Source: JADGRA01 sp052143535 (GTDB lineage: Bacteria > Myxococcota > Myxococcia > Myxococcales > Myxococcaceae). From it: a stretch of 64,000 nucleotides of DNA. The notes under the pieces were generated by a model. It saw nothing but the letters and a program-made list of their open reading frames with translations, did no database searches and was not told where the DNA came from. Made by a program: the position numbers and the translations under genes. Of the stretch, positions 39,585-48,266 are shown one piece after another. Every line of letters begins with the position of its first letter. The first letter of the stretch is position 1. The stretch is from NCBI GenBank assembly GCA_052143535.1, contig JBKQSS010000066.1, positions 124,001 to 188,000 of the forward strand, in the 5' to 3' direction.

Positions 39585-40814
39585 ATGGGCCGGAAGGGAC
39601 GGTTCGCTGCGGTAGCTGGCTGCCTTCTCATGGGGTGCACACCCTTCGCCCCAGAGTCCCTCGAGAAGGCCGATTTCTTGACGCGCGCCCAGACACGCCA
39701 GGGAGATGGGCTCCAGGTCTCGGTCGCGGCGCTTAGCCCAGCCGAAAGCCGTCGCTATCTCGGCGAGGACCTGGCCGGCAGGGGGGTCCAGCCAGTCTGG
39801 CTGCGGATTGAAAACCAGAACGACTTTCCCGTCCGCTACCTGCCAGTCTGGACCGACCCGAGTTACTTCTCGCCGTCGGAGGTGGCCTTCATGTTCCATC
39901 ACTTCCTCGGCAGCGGGGACAACCAGCGCATCGACGAATACTTCTTCAAAACAGCCCTCGACGGCTTTGTTCCCCCAAAGAGCAGCGCCTCCGGCTTTGT
40001 CTTCGCCCACGCAAGCGAAGGCACCAAGTACGTCAACGTGGCGCTGTTCTCCGACCGGAAGCTGACGCAGTTCCGCGTGGTGGTACCTGTCCCGGGCGGC
40101 AAATGGGACTTTCAACGCGTGGATTTCAAGAACCTGTATCCGGCGGGCAAGGTCGTCGACCTCGACCTCCCAGGGCTCAAGGCGGCACTGGAGGCGCTGC
40201 CCTGTTGCGTCACCAACAAGGAGGGGACGCGGTGGGGAGACCCGCTCAATCTGGTCGTCATCGGTAACCCACCACACATGGTCTTTCCTTTCGTCGAGCG
40301 TGGTTGGCACCTAACGGAGCCCTTCGACTTGGCTGCTTCGCGGAAAGCAGCCATGGCCTTCGTTTTCGGTGAGGCGTACGAGTCCTCGCCCGTCAGCCCT
40401 CTGTATGTGTTCGGCCGCCCACAGGATTTTGCCTTGCAAAAAATCCGCAACAAAATCAGTCAGCGGAATCACCTCCGCGGCTGGCTCGCACCGTTTACCT
40501 ACCAAGGCCAAAGGGTGTGGGTGGGGCAAATCAGCCGGGACATCGGCGTTCGGCTCACGACGAAATCCTGGTACCTCACGACCCACAAAATCGACCCAGA
40601 AGTCGACGCTGACCGGAACTACCTGCTGCAAGACCTCGCCGCCTCTGGCTTCGTCCATGCAATCGGCGCCGTCGGAGGTGTGGGCGCTGCGCCCATCACC
40701 GCTCCGCGAGGAAACCTTACTGGCGACCCTTACTTTACGGATGGGAGGAGGCTTGTTGTGTTCCTGGGCAACGAGCCGGCCGGTTTCGACCAGATGGAGT
40801 TCGTCAAGTGGTAA
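39585..40814 (+). CDS. LssY C-terminal-domain lipoprotein
   Basis: 409 residues from ATG 39585, which gives the signal MGRKGRFAAVAGCLLMGC (Cys18). An ATG at 39504 (436 residues) has a stronger ribosome site (GGAGGAGG, 8-base gap) but places 27 polar residues before the signal, so the start is uncertain. The C-terminal half matches LssY_C: VERGWHLTEPFDLAASRKAA, PVSPLYVFGRPQDFALQK, WVGQISRDIGVRL and HKIDPEVDADRNYLLQDL. LssY_C is usually attached to a PAP2/DedA membrane protein; here it stands alone behind an unassigned 180-residue domain. LssY was linked to secretion/lipid functions in Legionella, but the activity is unknown. Confidence 0.75.
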   Translation: MGRKGRFAAVAGCLLMGCTPFAPESLEKADFLTRAQTRQGDGLQVSVAALSPAESRRYLGEDLAGRGVQPVWLRIENQNDFPVRYLPVWTDPSYFSPSEVAFMFHHFLGSGDNQRIDEYFFKTALDGFVPPKSSASGFVFAHASEGTKYVNVALFSDRKLTQFRVVVPVPGGKWDFQRVDFKNLYPAGKVVDLDLPGLKAALEALPCCVTNKEGTRWGDPLNLVVIGNPPHMVFPFVERGWHLTEPFDLAASRKAAMAFVFGEAYESSPVSPLYVFGRPQDFALQKIRNKISQRNHLRGWLAPFTYQGQRVWVGQISRDIGVRLTTKSWYLTTHKIDPEVDADRNYLLQDLAASGFVHAIGAVGGVGAAPITAPRGNLTGDPYFTDGRRLVVFLGNEPAGFDQMEFVKW

Positions 40815-40833
40815 CCGAGCCCTTGCCGCAGGC

Positions 40834-40854
40834 GGCGCCAGCGTGCGCGGCGCC
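40834..40854. terminator. GC hairpin after the LssY-domain gene
   Basis: GGCGCC, a 9-base loop, then GGCGCC, starting 20 bases after the stop codon; no T-tract. Candidate terminator before the TAXI gene. Confidence 0.4.
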
Positions 40855-40883
40855 CCACGTCCAGGTTGTCCGCAGGTAGGAAA

Positions 40884-42209
40884 GTGGACCGGAGCGACGT
40901 GACCCCCTCACCACGCCCCAGTGTCCGCCGCCTCCGCTGGTACCTGGCGTTGGCGGGGGTTGTTGCGGCCACACTGGCCGCCCTCTGGTTCCTGGGCCCT
41001 CGCCTCGCCGGGCCTCCTCGGACCATCACGCTGGCGACCGGCCTCGATGGCGGCGCCTACGCGGCGCTGGGCCCGCGCTATCAGAAGATTCTTGCGCGAA
41101 GCGGTATCACCGTCAGGCTCCTGCCGACCCATGGCGACGTCGATAACCTGTCGAAGCTTCGTGACCCCCGCTCGGGGGTGAGCGCGGCTTTTGTCCAGGC
41201 CGGCATTGCTGCTGACGCGGAGAAAGACGGGGTCTCCTCGCTCGGTACCCTCATGTACTCCCCGATGTGGGTGTTCGAGCGGGCAGAGCACCCCGGGGTT
41301 GGTTTGGGAAACCTCGCCGGAAAGCGTCTTTCGATTGGACCTGTGGGAAGCGGCACGCGCTTCCAGTCGCTGAAGCTGTTGGCGCTGGAAGGAGTAGACC
41401 CGACGGCTGTTGACCTGAAGGCATATACGCCCGCGGACGCCGAAAGGGCCTTGGGCCGCCAGGAACTTGATGCCGCGATCATCGTCGCCGGCTGGGAGTC
41501 GCCGGTCATTCGCCGACTGATGGCCGACCCCCGCGTTTGGCTCGTGAACTTTCCCCGGGCGGATGCGTTCGTCGCGCTCAGGCCTTTTCTAACCAAGCTC
41601 GTGATTCCGATGGGCGTGGGGGACCTGGCGAAGAACCTACCTCGGACGGACGTGACACTGCTGTCCACTAAGGTCAGCCTCCTCATCCGAGAGGACCTCC
41701 ATCCCGCCCTGCAGTACCTTTTGCTCGACGCGGCCACGGAAATCCATGGCGGCCCGGCCCTCTTTCAGCACGCTGGACAGTTTCCAGCCGGCGAGCCGAT
41801 GGATGTCCCCCTCAGCTCGGATGCGCAGCACTTCTACAAGTCGGGCCTACCTTTTCTCTACCGCTACTTTCCGTTCTGGTTCGCAGTCCTTGTGGAACGT
41901 CTTCTCATCCTGCTGATTCCAGTTGTCGGTGTCCTTTACCCCCTGCTGCGTGTGGCCCCGGCGCTTTACTTCGGCGTCATGCAGCGGCGGATAGTCGTGC
42001 TGTACAGGGAACTGAAGCTGGTCGAACGGGACCTCGACGAGGGGCATACCGATAAAGTGAGTTTGGTGTCGCGAGTCGACAAAGTGCAGGAGAGAGCCAA
42101 TCGCCTGCGTGTGCCGCTGAACCTCAGCCAAAGCCTCTATCACCTCAAGGCCCATATTCAGTTCGTTCGGGGACGCATTGCCGGGACGGTGTTGTCGGCG
42201 AACACCTGA
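40884..42209 (+). CDS. Membrane-anchored TAXI-family solute-binding protein
   Basis: About 441 residues. An N-terminal anchor (WYLALAGVVAATLAALWFLG) is followed by a TAXI/NMT1-type binding domain: ITLATGLDGGAYAALGPRYQKILA, LSKLRDPRSGVSAAFVQAG, LAGKRLSIGPVGSGTRFQSLKLL and LDAAIIVAGWESPVIRRL. After the binding domain come further hydrophobic segments (FWFAVLVERLLILLIPVVGVLYPLL) and a C-terminal charged helix with VERDLDEG. True TAXI proteins work with TRAP permeases; none is encoded nearby. Start could be TTG 40866, GTG 40884 or GTG 40899 (GGAG 4 bases upstream). The ligand is unknown; this membrane-bound subtype is common in proteobacterial genomes without TRAP partners. Confidence 0.8.
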   Translation: MDRSDVTPSPRPSVRRLRWYLALAGVVAATLAALWFLGPRLAGPPRTITLATGLDGGAYAALGPRYQKILARSGITVRLLPTHGDVDNLSKLRDPRSGVSAAFVQAGIAADAEKDGVSSLGTLMYSPMWVFERAEHPGVGLGNLAGKRLSIGPVGSGTRFQSLKLLALEGVDPTAVDLKAYTPADAERALGRQELDAAIIVAGWESPVIRRLMADPRVWLVNFPRADAFVALRPFLTKLVIPMGVGDLAKNLPRTDVTLLSTKVSLLIREDLHPALQYLLLDAATEIHGGPALFQHAGQFPAGEPMDVPLSSDAQHFYKSGLPFLYRYFPFWFAVLVERLLILLIPVVGVLYPLLRVAPALYFGVMQRRIVVLYRELKLVERDLDEGHTDKVSLVSRVDKVQERANRLRVPLNLSQSLYHLKAHIQFVRGRIAGTVLSANT

Positions 42210-42232
42210 ACCATCGAAGATCGGGGCCACGG

Positions 42233-42913
42233 TCAGCGACGGGGCCGCATCCGGTACTTCACAAACGACGCCGCATCCGTGAACTGGAAGTACGGGTTTT
42301 GAGCCGCTTCGCGCCCTAGGGAGGAGACCGGGATGTCGCCGTAATCATGGCCCGGAAACAACCGCGTAGTGCCGGGCAGCTTCCCGAGGACGCCCGTTAA
42401 CGAGTGGAACATCTGCCCAGGGTCACCGCCTTGAAAGTCACAGCGCCCACAGCCGTTGACGAAGAGAGTGTCCCCCGCGACGAGCGCGTCGCCCGCGAGT
42501 AGACATTGCGAGCCCGGAGTGTGGCCCGGGGTGTGGATGGCCCGGGCAGCCACGCCACCCAACGGGACCGGGTCGCCCGGGCCAAGACGCCGAAGAGCAT
42601 CCCCGAAGGCCCGGAGGTCATCGGAGAAGTCTATTTCCGCTCGCTGGGCGTAGACCGGCAGGTCATGTCGCTGGAGTAACTCGGCCACGCCGTTGATGTG
42701 GTCCTTGTGGCTGTGGGTGAGAAGGATTCCGGCCAACGTCTTCTGCTGTGCGGCGCAGGCTGCTTCAATGGCGCCGACATCCCAAGCCGGGTCCACCACA
42801 CACACGTCCGGGCTGCCGTCGGCCCCCACCAGATAGATGAAGTTCTGCATCGGGCCGAGCGGAAACTGGTGAACGAAGACAGCTCGGGAGGGCTCTACTG
42901 GGGGAGCGGACAC
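42233..42913 (-). CDS. MBL-fold hydrolase (glyoxalase II-like)
   Basis: 226 residues. Zinc-site motifs are complete: THSHKDH (His67, His69, Asp71, His72), the HTPGHTPGS loop with a His ligand, the bridging Asp in GDTLF and the last His in FPGHDYGD. The NFIYLVG start and the GCGRCDFQGGDP stretch resemble glyoxalase II/YcbL- or persulfide-dioxygenase-like enzymes. It could hydrolyse S-acyl-glutathione-like thioesters or oxidise persulfides; the sequence does not decide. Normal length. The 266 bases between this start and the next gene on the right contain no supported gene. Confidence 0.88.
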   Translation of the reverse strand: MSAPPVEPSRAVFVHQFPLGPMQNFIYLVGADGSPDVCVVDPAWDVGAIEAACAAQQKTLAGILLTHSHKDHINGVAELLQRHDLPVYAQRAEIDFSDDLRAFGDALRRLGPGDPVPLGGVAARAIHTPGHTPGSQCLLAGDALVAGDTLFVNGCGRCDFQGGDPGQMFHSLTGVLGKLPGTTRLFPGHDYGDIPVSSLGREAAQNPYFQFTDAASFVKYRMRPRR

Positions 42914-43179
42914 GGTAGTGCTCTAATGGTCCCACTGCGACGGGGGCGCGTCCAGGCCCTTCCTCGCTTCGCGCCGCCCTTCAACATCGGCTCGCCGCCA
43001 CGACAGTGCCGCCTCTGTACCGGAAACATCCGCCGGAAGCTCGCCAGCACCGAAACGTCGGCTGCGTCGCGGTGTGCCAACGCGCGCTGTTGCCATCTCG
43101 ACCGCGGAGGGATTGCCCCGAGAAGCGCTCTCTTCGCGGTGGCCCTCCTGAGCGTCGAGTCGACTCGAAGACGCGGTGC

Positions 43180-43608
43180 TCATTTGAGGCGGTGCCGCAT
43201 GTGACGGTGTGCAATCCCCACCTCGACGAAGGGCTCGCCGAAGGCCTGGTAGTCGAGCCCGGCATAGAAACCGACCGCAGCCTCGCGAGCGTGCAGAGTT
43301 ACTGTGCGAAAGCCGCGCCGCGCGACTTCCTCTTCGAGCGTCCGGACGAGTTGCTGGCCGATGCCGCTGCGCTGACGCTTCGGTTCGACTGCCATCTGGA
43401 AGAGCCGGCCGGTGAGCGGCCCCTCGGGATGAAATAGGACGCACCCCACCACTTCGCTGGAGTCCAAAGCGAGCAGGTGCAGACTCTCATCTTCGAAGGG
43501 AAAGAGGGTGGCCTCGCGGGGGTGCCCCAAGGGAGCGCGCAGCACGCGCCAGCGCAACTCAACCTCAGCTTCGTGAAGCGGGTCCGACGTGCCGACCCAG
43601 CGCAGCAC
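43180..43608 (-). CDS. GNAT-family N-acetyltransferase
   Basis: 142 residues with the full GNAT core: strands LHLLALDSSEVVGCVLFHPE and GRLFQMAVEPKRQRSGIGQQLVRTLEEEVARRG, which carries the acetyl-CoA-binding R-Q-R-S-G-I-G loop, then TVTLHAREAAVGFYAGLDYQAFGE. The layout resembles the small ElaA/YjcF-like acyltransferases. GTG 43608 is 9 bases after the parE stop on the same strand, so it may be the last gene of a parC-parE-GNAT message. Substrate unknown. Confidence 0.85.
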   Translation of the reverse strand: MLRWVGTSDPLHEAEVELRWRVLRAPLGHPREATLFPFEDESLHLLALDSSEVVGCVLFHPEGPLTGRLFQMAVEPKRQRSGIGQQLVRTLEEEVARRGFRTVTLHAREAAVGFYAGLDYQAFGEPFVEVGIAHRHMRHRLK

Positions 43609-43616
43609 GACCGAGT

Positions 43617-45554
43617 TCAGACGTCGAGCTCCTCGCCGGCGACTTCACCTGCACGCTCCATGATGAATTTGAAGCGCGCGCTCACGTCCCGGCCCAGCAA
43701 ATCGTTGATGACCCGGTCGGTTTCCAGCTCGTTGGAAATGGACACTCGGAGGCTGGCGCGGTGCTTCGGGTCGAGCGTGGTCGCTTTGAGGTCCTCCGCT
43801 TGCATTTCGCCGAGGCCCTTGAAGCGGGTGATGCTCGGCTTGGCATTCCCCTTCACCTTGTCCTTCAAAATCCGGTCTCGGTCCGCCTCGTCGAGAGCCC
43901 AGTAGGTCTCCTTGCCAATGTCGATGCGGTACAGCGGCGGCTGCGACAGGTGCACCACGCCGGCGACGATGAGTGGCCGCAGGTGTCGGTAGAAAAACGT
44001 CAGGAGCAGAGTGGCGATGTGGTGGCCGTCGGAGTCCGCGTCCATCAGCAGGAAGACTCGGCCGTACCGAAGCTTTGCCATGTCCAGCGTCGGACCAATG
44101 CCGCAACCGAGCGCGCTGACGATGTCCTGCAGTTCCTTGTTGCTCGACACCTTGTCCAGCGAGGCCTGCTCCGCGTTGAGCACCTTGCCCCGCAAGGGAA
44201 GAATGGCTTGGGTGCGCCGGTCGCGCCCCTGTTTGGCCGAGCCGCCGGCCGAGTCCCCCTCGACGATGAAGAGCTCACTCTCCCTCGGGTCGGTGGAGGC
44301 GCAATCGGCCAGCTTCCCGGGCAAGTTAAGGTGGTGGCTGACGCCCTTGCGGCTCACTGCCAGCGACGCCGCCCGAGAGGCTTCGCGAGCCCTCGCCGCG
44401 AGAATAATACGAGCGACGATGGACTCGGCCACGCTCTGGTTGTCGTTGAGCCACTTTTCCAGAGCCGGCCGAACAGCGGAGTCCACCGTGGCCATCATCT
44501 CCGGGTTATTGAGCCGTCCTTTGGTTTGCCCCTGGAACTGCGGCTCGAGGACATAGGTGGAGAGCAGCGCCACCATCCCCTCGCGGATGTCCTCAGCAGT
44601 GAGGCTGACGCCCTTGGGGGTGAGGCTGTGGGTCTCGATGTAGTTGCGGACGGCCTTCACCATCCCCGAGCGGAGCCCTGCCTCGTGCGTCCCCCCATTG
44701 GCGGTGGGAATGCCATTGACGAAGGACAGGACGTGCTCGTCGGTAGATTCGGTCCAGCACAGCGCAAGCTCCAGCCGAACTCCGTTTTCACGCGTCAGGT
44801 AAAACTGCCCGCCCGTGGCCGGCACCGGCGCTTTGCCACGCTCGGCGATGAGCTTGGGGAGGTATTCGGCGATTCCCCCTTCGTGAAGAAAGGTCGACTC
44901 CAACGGGGGGCTCACCGTCTCGTCTCGGAAACGCACCACCATGCCCCGGTGCAGGTAACTCTTCGTCTCCAGCCGCTCGCGGATGAGCTCCGGGTCGAAG
45001 CGCAGCTTCTCTCCGAAAATCTCCACGTCCGGAGTGAAGGTCATGGTGGTCCCTGAACCGCGCGCCGGCCCCACCACCTTGAGCGCCGAGGTCGGCTTGC
45101 CGCGGGCGTAGGCCTGCTGGTGCCGCTTGCCGTCCCGGCGGACCTCGACCAGCAGTCTGCTGCTCAGCGCATTCACGACGCTGCTCCCCACTCCGTGCAG
45201 GCCGCCGGAGTGAAGGTAATTGCCCTGTTCGAATTTCCCGCCCGAGTGCAGCGTGGTGAGAATGACTTCCAGCGCCGGTTTCCGGTACTTGGTCATCACG
45301 TCGACCGGAATACCGCGACCGTCGTCGGCGACGGTGATCGTCTTGCCGTCTTTGTGGAGCGTCACCTCCACCTGAGTGGCGTAGCTGTTGATGACCTCGT
45401 CGACGCTGTTGTCGACAATCTCCCACAGCAGATGATGGTAGCCCGACGGGTCGGTTCCGCCGATGTACATGGCGGGGCGCTTGCGCACCGGTTCCAGGCC
45501 CTCCAGCACCTGGATGTCGCTGGCCGTGTAACTCGCCCTGCGTGCGGTGGCCAT
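43617..45554 (-). CDS. parE: DNA topoisomerase IV subunit B
   Basis: 645 residues. GHKL ATPase motifs include RKRPAMYIGG, EIVDNSVDEV, DDGRGIPVD and GGLHGVGSSVVNALS; the transducer QTKGRLNNPE follows; the TOPRIM domain has VEGDSAGGSAKQGRDR, LPLRGKVLN and MDADSDGHHI. Length (about 640) and the absence of the insertion found in proteobacterial GyrB support ParE or short GyrB. Placed 4 bases after the subunit A gene. The complex decatenates daughter chromosomes. Confidence 0.92.
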   Translation of the reverse strand: MATARRASYTASDIQVLEGLEPVRKRPAMYIGGTDPSGYHHLLWEIVDNSVDEVINSYATQVEVTLHKDGKTITVADDGRGIPVDVMTKYRKPALEVILTTLHSGGKFEQGNYLHSGGLHGVGSSVVNALSSRLLVEVRRDGKRHQQAYARGKPTSALKVVGPARGSGTTMTFTPDVEIFGEKLRFDPELIRERLETKSYLHRGMVVRFRDETVSPPLESTFLHEGGIAEYLPKLIAERGKAPVPATGGQFYLTRENGVRLELALCWTESTDEHVLSFVNGIPTANGGTHEAGLRSGMVKAVRNYIETHSLTPKGVSLTAEDIREGMVALLSTYVLEPQFQGQTKGRLNNPEMMATVDSAVRPALEKWLNDNQSVAESIVARIILAARAREASRAASLAVSRKGVSHHLNLPGKLADCASTDPRESELFIVEGDSAGGSAKQGRDRRTQAILPLRGKVLNAEQASLDKVSSNKELQDIVSALGCGIGPTLDMAKLRYGRVFLLMDADSDGHHIATLLLTFFYRHLRPLIVAGVVHLSQPPLYRIDIGKETYWALDEADRDRILKDKVKGNAKPSITRFKGLGEMQAEDLKATTLDPKHRASLRVSISNELETDRVINDLLGRDVSARFKFIMERAGEVAGEELDV

Positions 45555-45558
45555 GGCC

Positions 45559-47928
45559 TCAGCTGTCCTTCTTCTCAGGCAGCGGCGTCCAGGTGAACGG
45601 CGTGGCGAGGAGCTTCACCGTTTCCCTCTTCGCCATCTCCCGCCCGCGTCCGCCACGAGCCGATACCTCGTACCGCCCTGGGCTTAACGTCAGTTTTCGG
45701 CCTTTGCTCGTCTCGAGCTCCAGCGCGGCATCCCTCTTCGCCGTGCAGAGGAAGGCCAACACGCGGTCATCTTTCTCGAGCTTGATGACCGTGACTCCTC
45801 TTCCTGGCCCGGATAATTCGTTCACCGCATTCACCTTGCAGACCAGTGCGCGGGCCTTCTGCGTCACCACCGCGAGGAGGTCCCGCGGGGAAGCCGGCGT
45901 CACTCCCATCACTTCGTCCTCCTTGCCGGGCCGGGCGTAGCGTCGACCGGCGCGTGTGCTGACCTCCTGGTAAGGGGCCAGTGCGAATCGGAGCGCATAC
46001 CCCCGCGCACTGACGGCCACCAGGGTCTCCGGCACTTCGAGCCTTGGGTCGAGCGACAGGGCGCCTACCACCCGCTCCCCATCGTCAAACTTGAAGAGCT
46101 TCTGGACCGGGTCGCCGTAGCCAGTGGACGCCGGCACGTCGTTGAAGCGCGTCACGTAGGCCGCTCCAAAGTTCGAGAAGAAGACGACGTTCGCTTTCAG
46201 AGAGCCCGCCAGCACAGCCATCACCTCGTCGCCCTCGCGCAGACGGGTGGAGGTTGGGTCCTTCACCTCGCGCACTCGCTTAATCCATCCGTCGCGAGAG
46301 AGGACAACGTGACTGTCCTCGTCGGCGATGAACGCCTCCTCCGTATACTCGACCTCTTCGCCAGCTCCACCGATGCGAGTGCGCCGCTTGTCGGCGTAGG
46401 CCTTTTGCACCTCGTCCAGCTCGTCTTGGACCACTGCCCAGCGCTTCTTCACGTCCTTCAAAACCGCCGCTAAGCGGGCTGCCTCGGCACGCTTCTCGCG
46501 CAGCTCTTTCTGGATGACCAGAATCTCGAGGCGGGCCAGCTTGTAGAGCTTCATCTCGAGGATGGCGTCCACCTGCTCAGCGTCAAGCGAGAAGCGGTGA
46601 ATGAGCTTCCCGGCGGCGTCCTGCTTGCCGTCCGACTTGCGGATGATGCGAATCATCTCGTCGAGCGCGTCGTAGATAATCTCGAAGCCTTCGAGGATGT
46701 GGAGCCGCTTCTTGACCTCGCCGAGCTCGTGCTGGTGGCGAAGCGTCACCACCTCGAAACGAAAGGCCAGGAAGTGCTGCAACATCGCCTTGAGGTCGAG
46801 CCGCTGCGGGGTCCCGACGTCGGTCTGCTTGCTCGGAACGAGCGCCGTGAGGTTGACGTTGAAATTGGTCTGCAGCGGCGTGTGCTTGAAGAGGTACGCC
46901 ATCACCATCTCCGGTCCGGCGTCGCGCTTCAGCTCCAGCACGATTCGCACGTCCCTGGTGCTCTCGTCGCGGACGTCGGTGAGCGGGGCCAGTTTCCGCT
47001 CGCGGACCAGCTCACCGATTTTGGCGGTGAGCGTCGACTTATTCACTGCGTAGGGGATGGAGGTAATGACAACTTGCTGCCCGCCGCGCGGTAACGCCTC
47101 CACCGTCCACTCGCCGCGCACCCGCATCGAGCCCTGGCCGGTCTCGTAAATCTCCCGGAGCTCGGCTTTGCTGTTCAGCACCTGGCCGCCCGTCGGAAAG
47201 TCTGGGCCCTTGATGTGCTTCAGCAGCTCGCGCAACGGTGTCTCGGGCTTCTTCACCAGTTCCCGGAGTGCGTCGCACAGCTCGCCGAGGTTATGCGGTG
47301 GCACGTTGGTGGCCATGCCCACGGCAATGCCAGTGCTGCCGTTCATTAGAAGCTGAGGCACCTTGGCCGGAAGCACCACTGGCTCGGTGGTGCTGGCGTC
47401 GTAGGTGGGGCGGAAAGGCACCACGTTTTTGCTGAGCTCGGCGAGGACTTCACTGGCCAGCGGCTGCAGGCGGCACTCGGTGTAGCGCATCGCCGCAGCC
47501 GTATCCCCGTCCAGCGAGCCGAAGTTTCCATGCCCGTCGACCAGCGGATAGCGGAGTGAGAAGTCCTGGGCGAGGCGCACCAAGGCGTCGTACACCGCCG
47601 TGTCACCATGCGGATGGTAGGAGCCGAGGATGGTGCCCACCACCTTGGCGCACTTCATGAACTTCGCATCCGAGGTGAGCCTGTGGTCGTGCCACATGCC
47701 GTACAGAATCCGCCGCTGCACGGGCTTCAAGCCGTCGCGCACGTCAGGCAGTGCGCGGGCAGTGATGACCGAGAGCGCATAGTTGAGGTAGCGCGTCCGC
47801 GCCTCCTCGTGGAGTGCGGCGGTGGGTTCCTCGCCTCCCCCTCCCCCACCTTGGGCAGTGCCCCGCCCTCCGCGGCCTCCGCCCCGTCCGAGCGGCTTGG
47901 CCAATGCCATTTTCAGCTGTCTCGCCAT
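45559..47928 (-). CDS. parC: DNA topoisomerase IV subunit A
   Basis: 789 residues. The catalytic Tyr149 lies in AAAMRYTECRL, with RALPDVRDGLKPVQRRILYGM and SYHPHGDTAVYDALVRLAQ (quinolone-determining region, Thr110 and Asp114 at the positions of E. coli GyrA Ser83 and Asp87). The tower and exit gate follow, then a long coiled-coil, and a C-terminal pinwheel-like region. No GyrA-box (QRRGGKG) is present, which favours ParC over GyrA. Residues 12-34 are a Gly/Arg-rich extension. ATG 47928 precedes this extension; an upstream GTG/TTG region has no homology. First gene of the parC-parE pair. Confidence 0.9.
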   Translation of the reverse strand: MARQLKMALAKPLGRGGGRGGRGTAQGGGGGGEEPTAALHEEARTRYLNYALSVITARALPDVRDGLKPVQRRILYGMWHDHRLTSDAKFMKCAKVVGTILGSYHPHGDTAVYDALVRLAQDFSLRYPLVDGHGNFGSLDGDTAAAMRYTECRLQPLASEVLAELSKNVVPFRPTYDASTTEPVVLPAKVPQLLMNGSTGIAVGMATNVPPHNLGELCDALRELVKKPETPLRELLKHIKGPDFPTGGQVLNSKAELREIYETGQGSMRVRGEWTVEALPRGGQQVVITSIPYAVNKSTLTAKIGELVRERKLAPLTDVRDESTRDVRIVLELKRDAGPEMVMAYLFKHTPLQTNFNVNLTALVPSKQTDVGTPQRLDLKAMLQHFLAFRFEVVTLRHQHELGEVKKRLHILEGFEIIYDALDEMIRIIRKSDGKQDAAGKLIHRFSLDAEQVDAILEMKLYKLARLEILVIQKELREKRAEAARLAAVLKDVKKRWAVVQDELDEVQKAYADKRRTRIGGAGEEVEYTEEAFIADEDSHVVLSRDGWIKRVREVKDPTSTRLREGDEVMAVLAGSLKANVVFFSNFGAAYVTRFNDVPASTGYGDPVQKLFKFDDGERVVGALSLDPRLEVPETLVAVSARGYALRFALAPYQEVSTRAGRRYARPGKEDEVMGVTPASPRDLLAVVTQKARALVCKVNAVNELSGPGRGVTVIKLEKDDRVLAFLCTAKRDAALELETSKGRKLTLSPGRYEVSARGGRGREMAKRETVKLLATPFTWTPLPEKKDS

Positions 47929-47998
47929 GGGCTCGTCTGACGCAGCAGGTGGCTCCGCCGGTGTCCCGTCGGGGCGGGCGCACCTAAAATTCCTCAAA

Positions 47999-48028
47999 CA
48001 AGTCAATAACTTGAGTGCTCTGTAGCAC
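47999..48028. promoter_or_regulatory. Two adjacent short inverted repeats upstream of parC
   Basis: CAAGT-CAATA-ACTTG (47999-48013) followed after one base by GTGCT-CTGT-AGCAC (48015-48028). They sit about 70-100 bases upstream of the parC start in an AT-richer patch and could be operators or supercoiling-sensitive structure. Unproven. Confidence 0.3.
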
Positions 48029-48050
48029 CCTGAAGCAAGAACATCCTACC

Positions 48051-48104
48051 GGGGGGGCCCGACCTGTAAAGCATTCGACTCGAAGCGGCTCCAAGAGCCC
48101 CCCC
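48051..48104. repeat. Long-loop inverted repeat, GC stem
   Basis: Perfect 8-bp arms GGGGGGGC and GCCCCCCC enclose 38 bases. The loop contains a smaller palindrome, TTCGA-C-TCGAA. It lies downstream of the leftward cupin gene and upstream of parC, so it may act as a terminator for the former. Its tRNA-like look was considered and rejected. Confidence 0.45.
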
Positions 48105-48266
48105 TCGCGTCTGCGCCACCACGTTGACGCCCAGCCCTCTCAGGCGGCGTCCCACCACGCACTCTGGGCTCTACCCCGCCAAGGAGGCGGAGCGGGCGTC
48201 TCGCGCTACCCGGGAGGCGATGCAGCGCGCGGTCGGCCGCTTCGCCGCGAAATCCAACCGAGGGTG

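Larger units (their letters stand above)
47929..48266. other. 338-base non-coding gap upstream of parC
   Basis: No supported gene. It holds a less GC-rich patch near 47985-48015 with two adjacent inverted repeats (47999-48013 and 48015-48028) and a longer GC-stem repeat (48051-48104). On the minus strand a TTGACT hexamer lies in the AT-rich patch, but no convincing -10 box at proper spacing was found. The rest (48105-48266) shows nothing recognisable. Confidence 0.4.

Noticed and set aside
42914..43179. Open frames in the 266-base gap between the MBL and GNAT genes
   Set aside because: Frames on both strands run on into the neighbouring genes, are Arg/Pro-rich and have no ribosome site or domain; no gene called.
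43761..45056. 431-codon plus-strand frame opposite parE
   Set aside because: Antisense shadow of the conserved topoisomerase gene; no signal or domain.
48051..48104. tRNA-like element near parC
   Set aside because: The 54-base repeat has an 8-bp outer stem and a TTCGA motif, but it is too short, has no D and anticodon arms and no CCA-adjacent structure.
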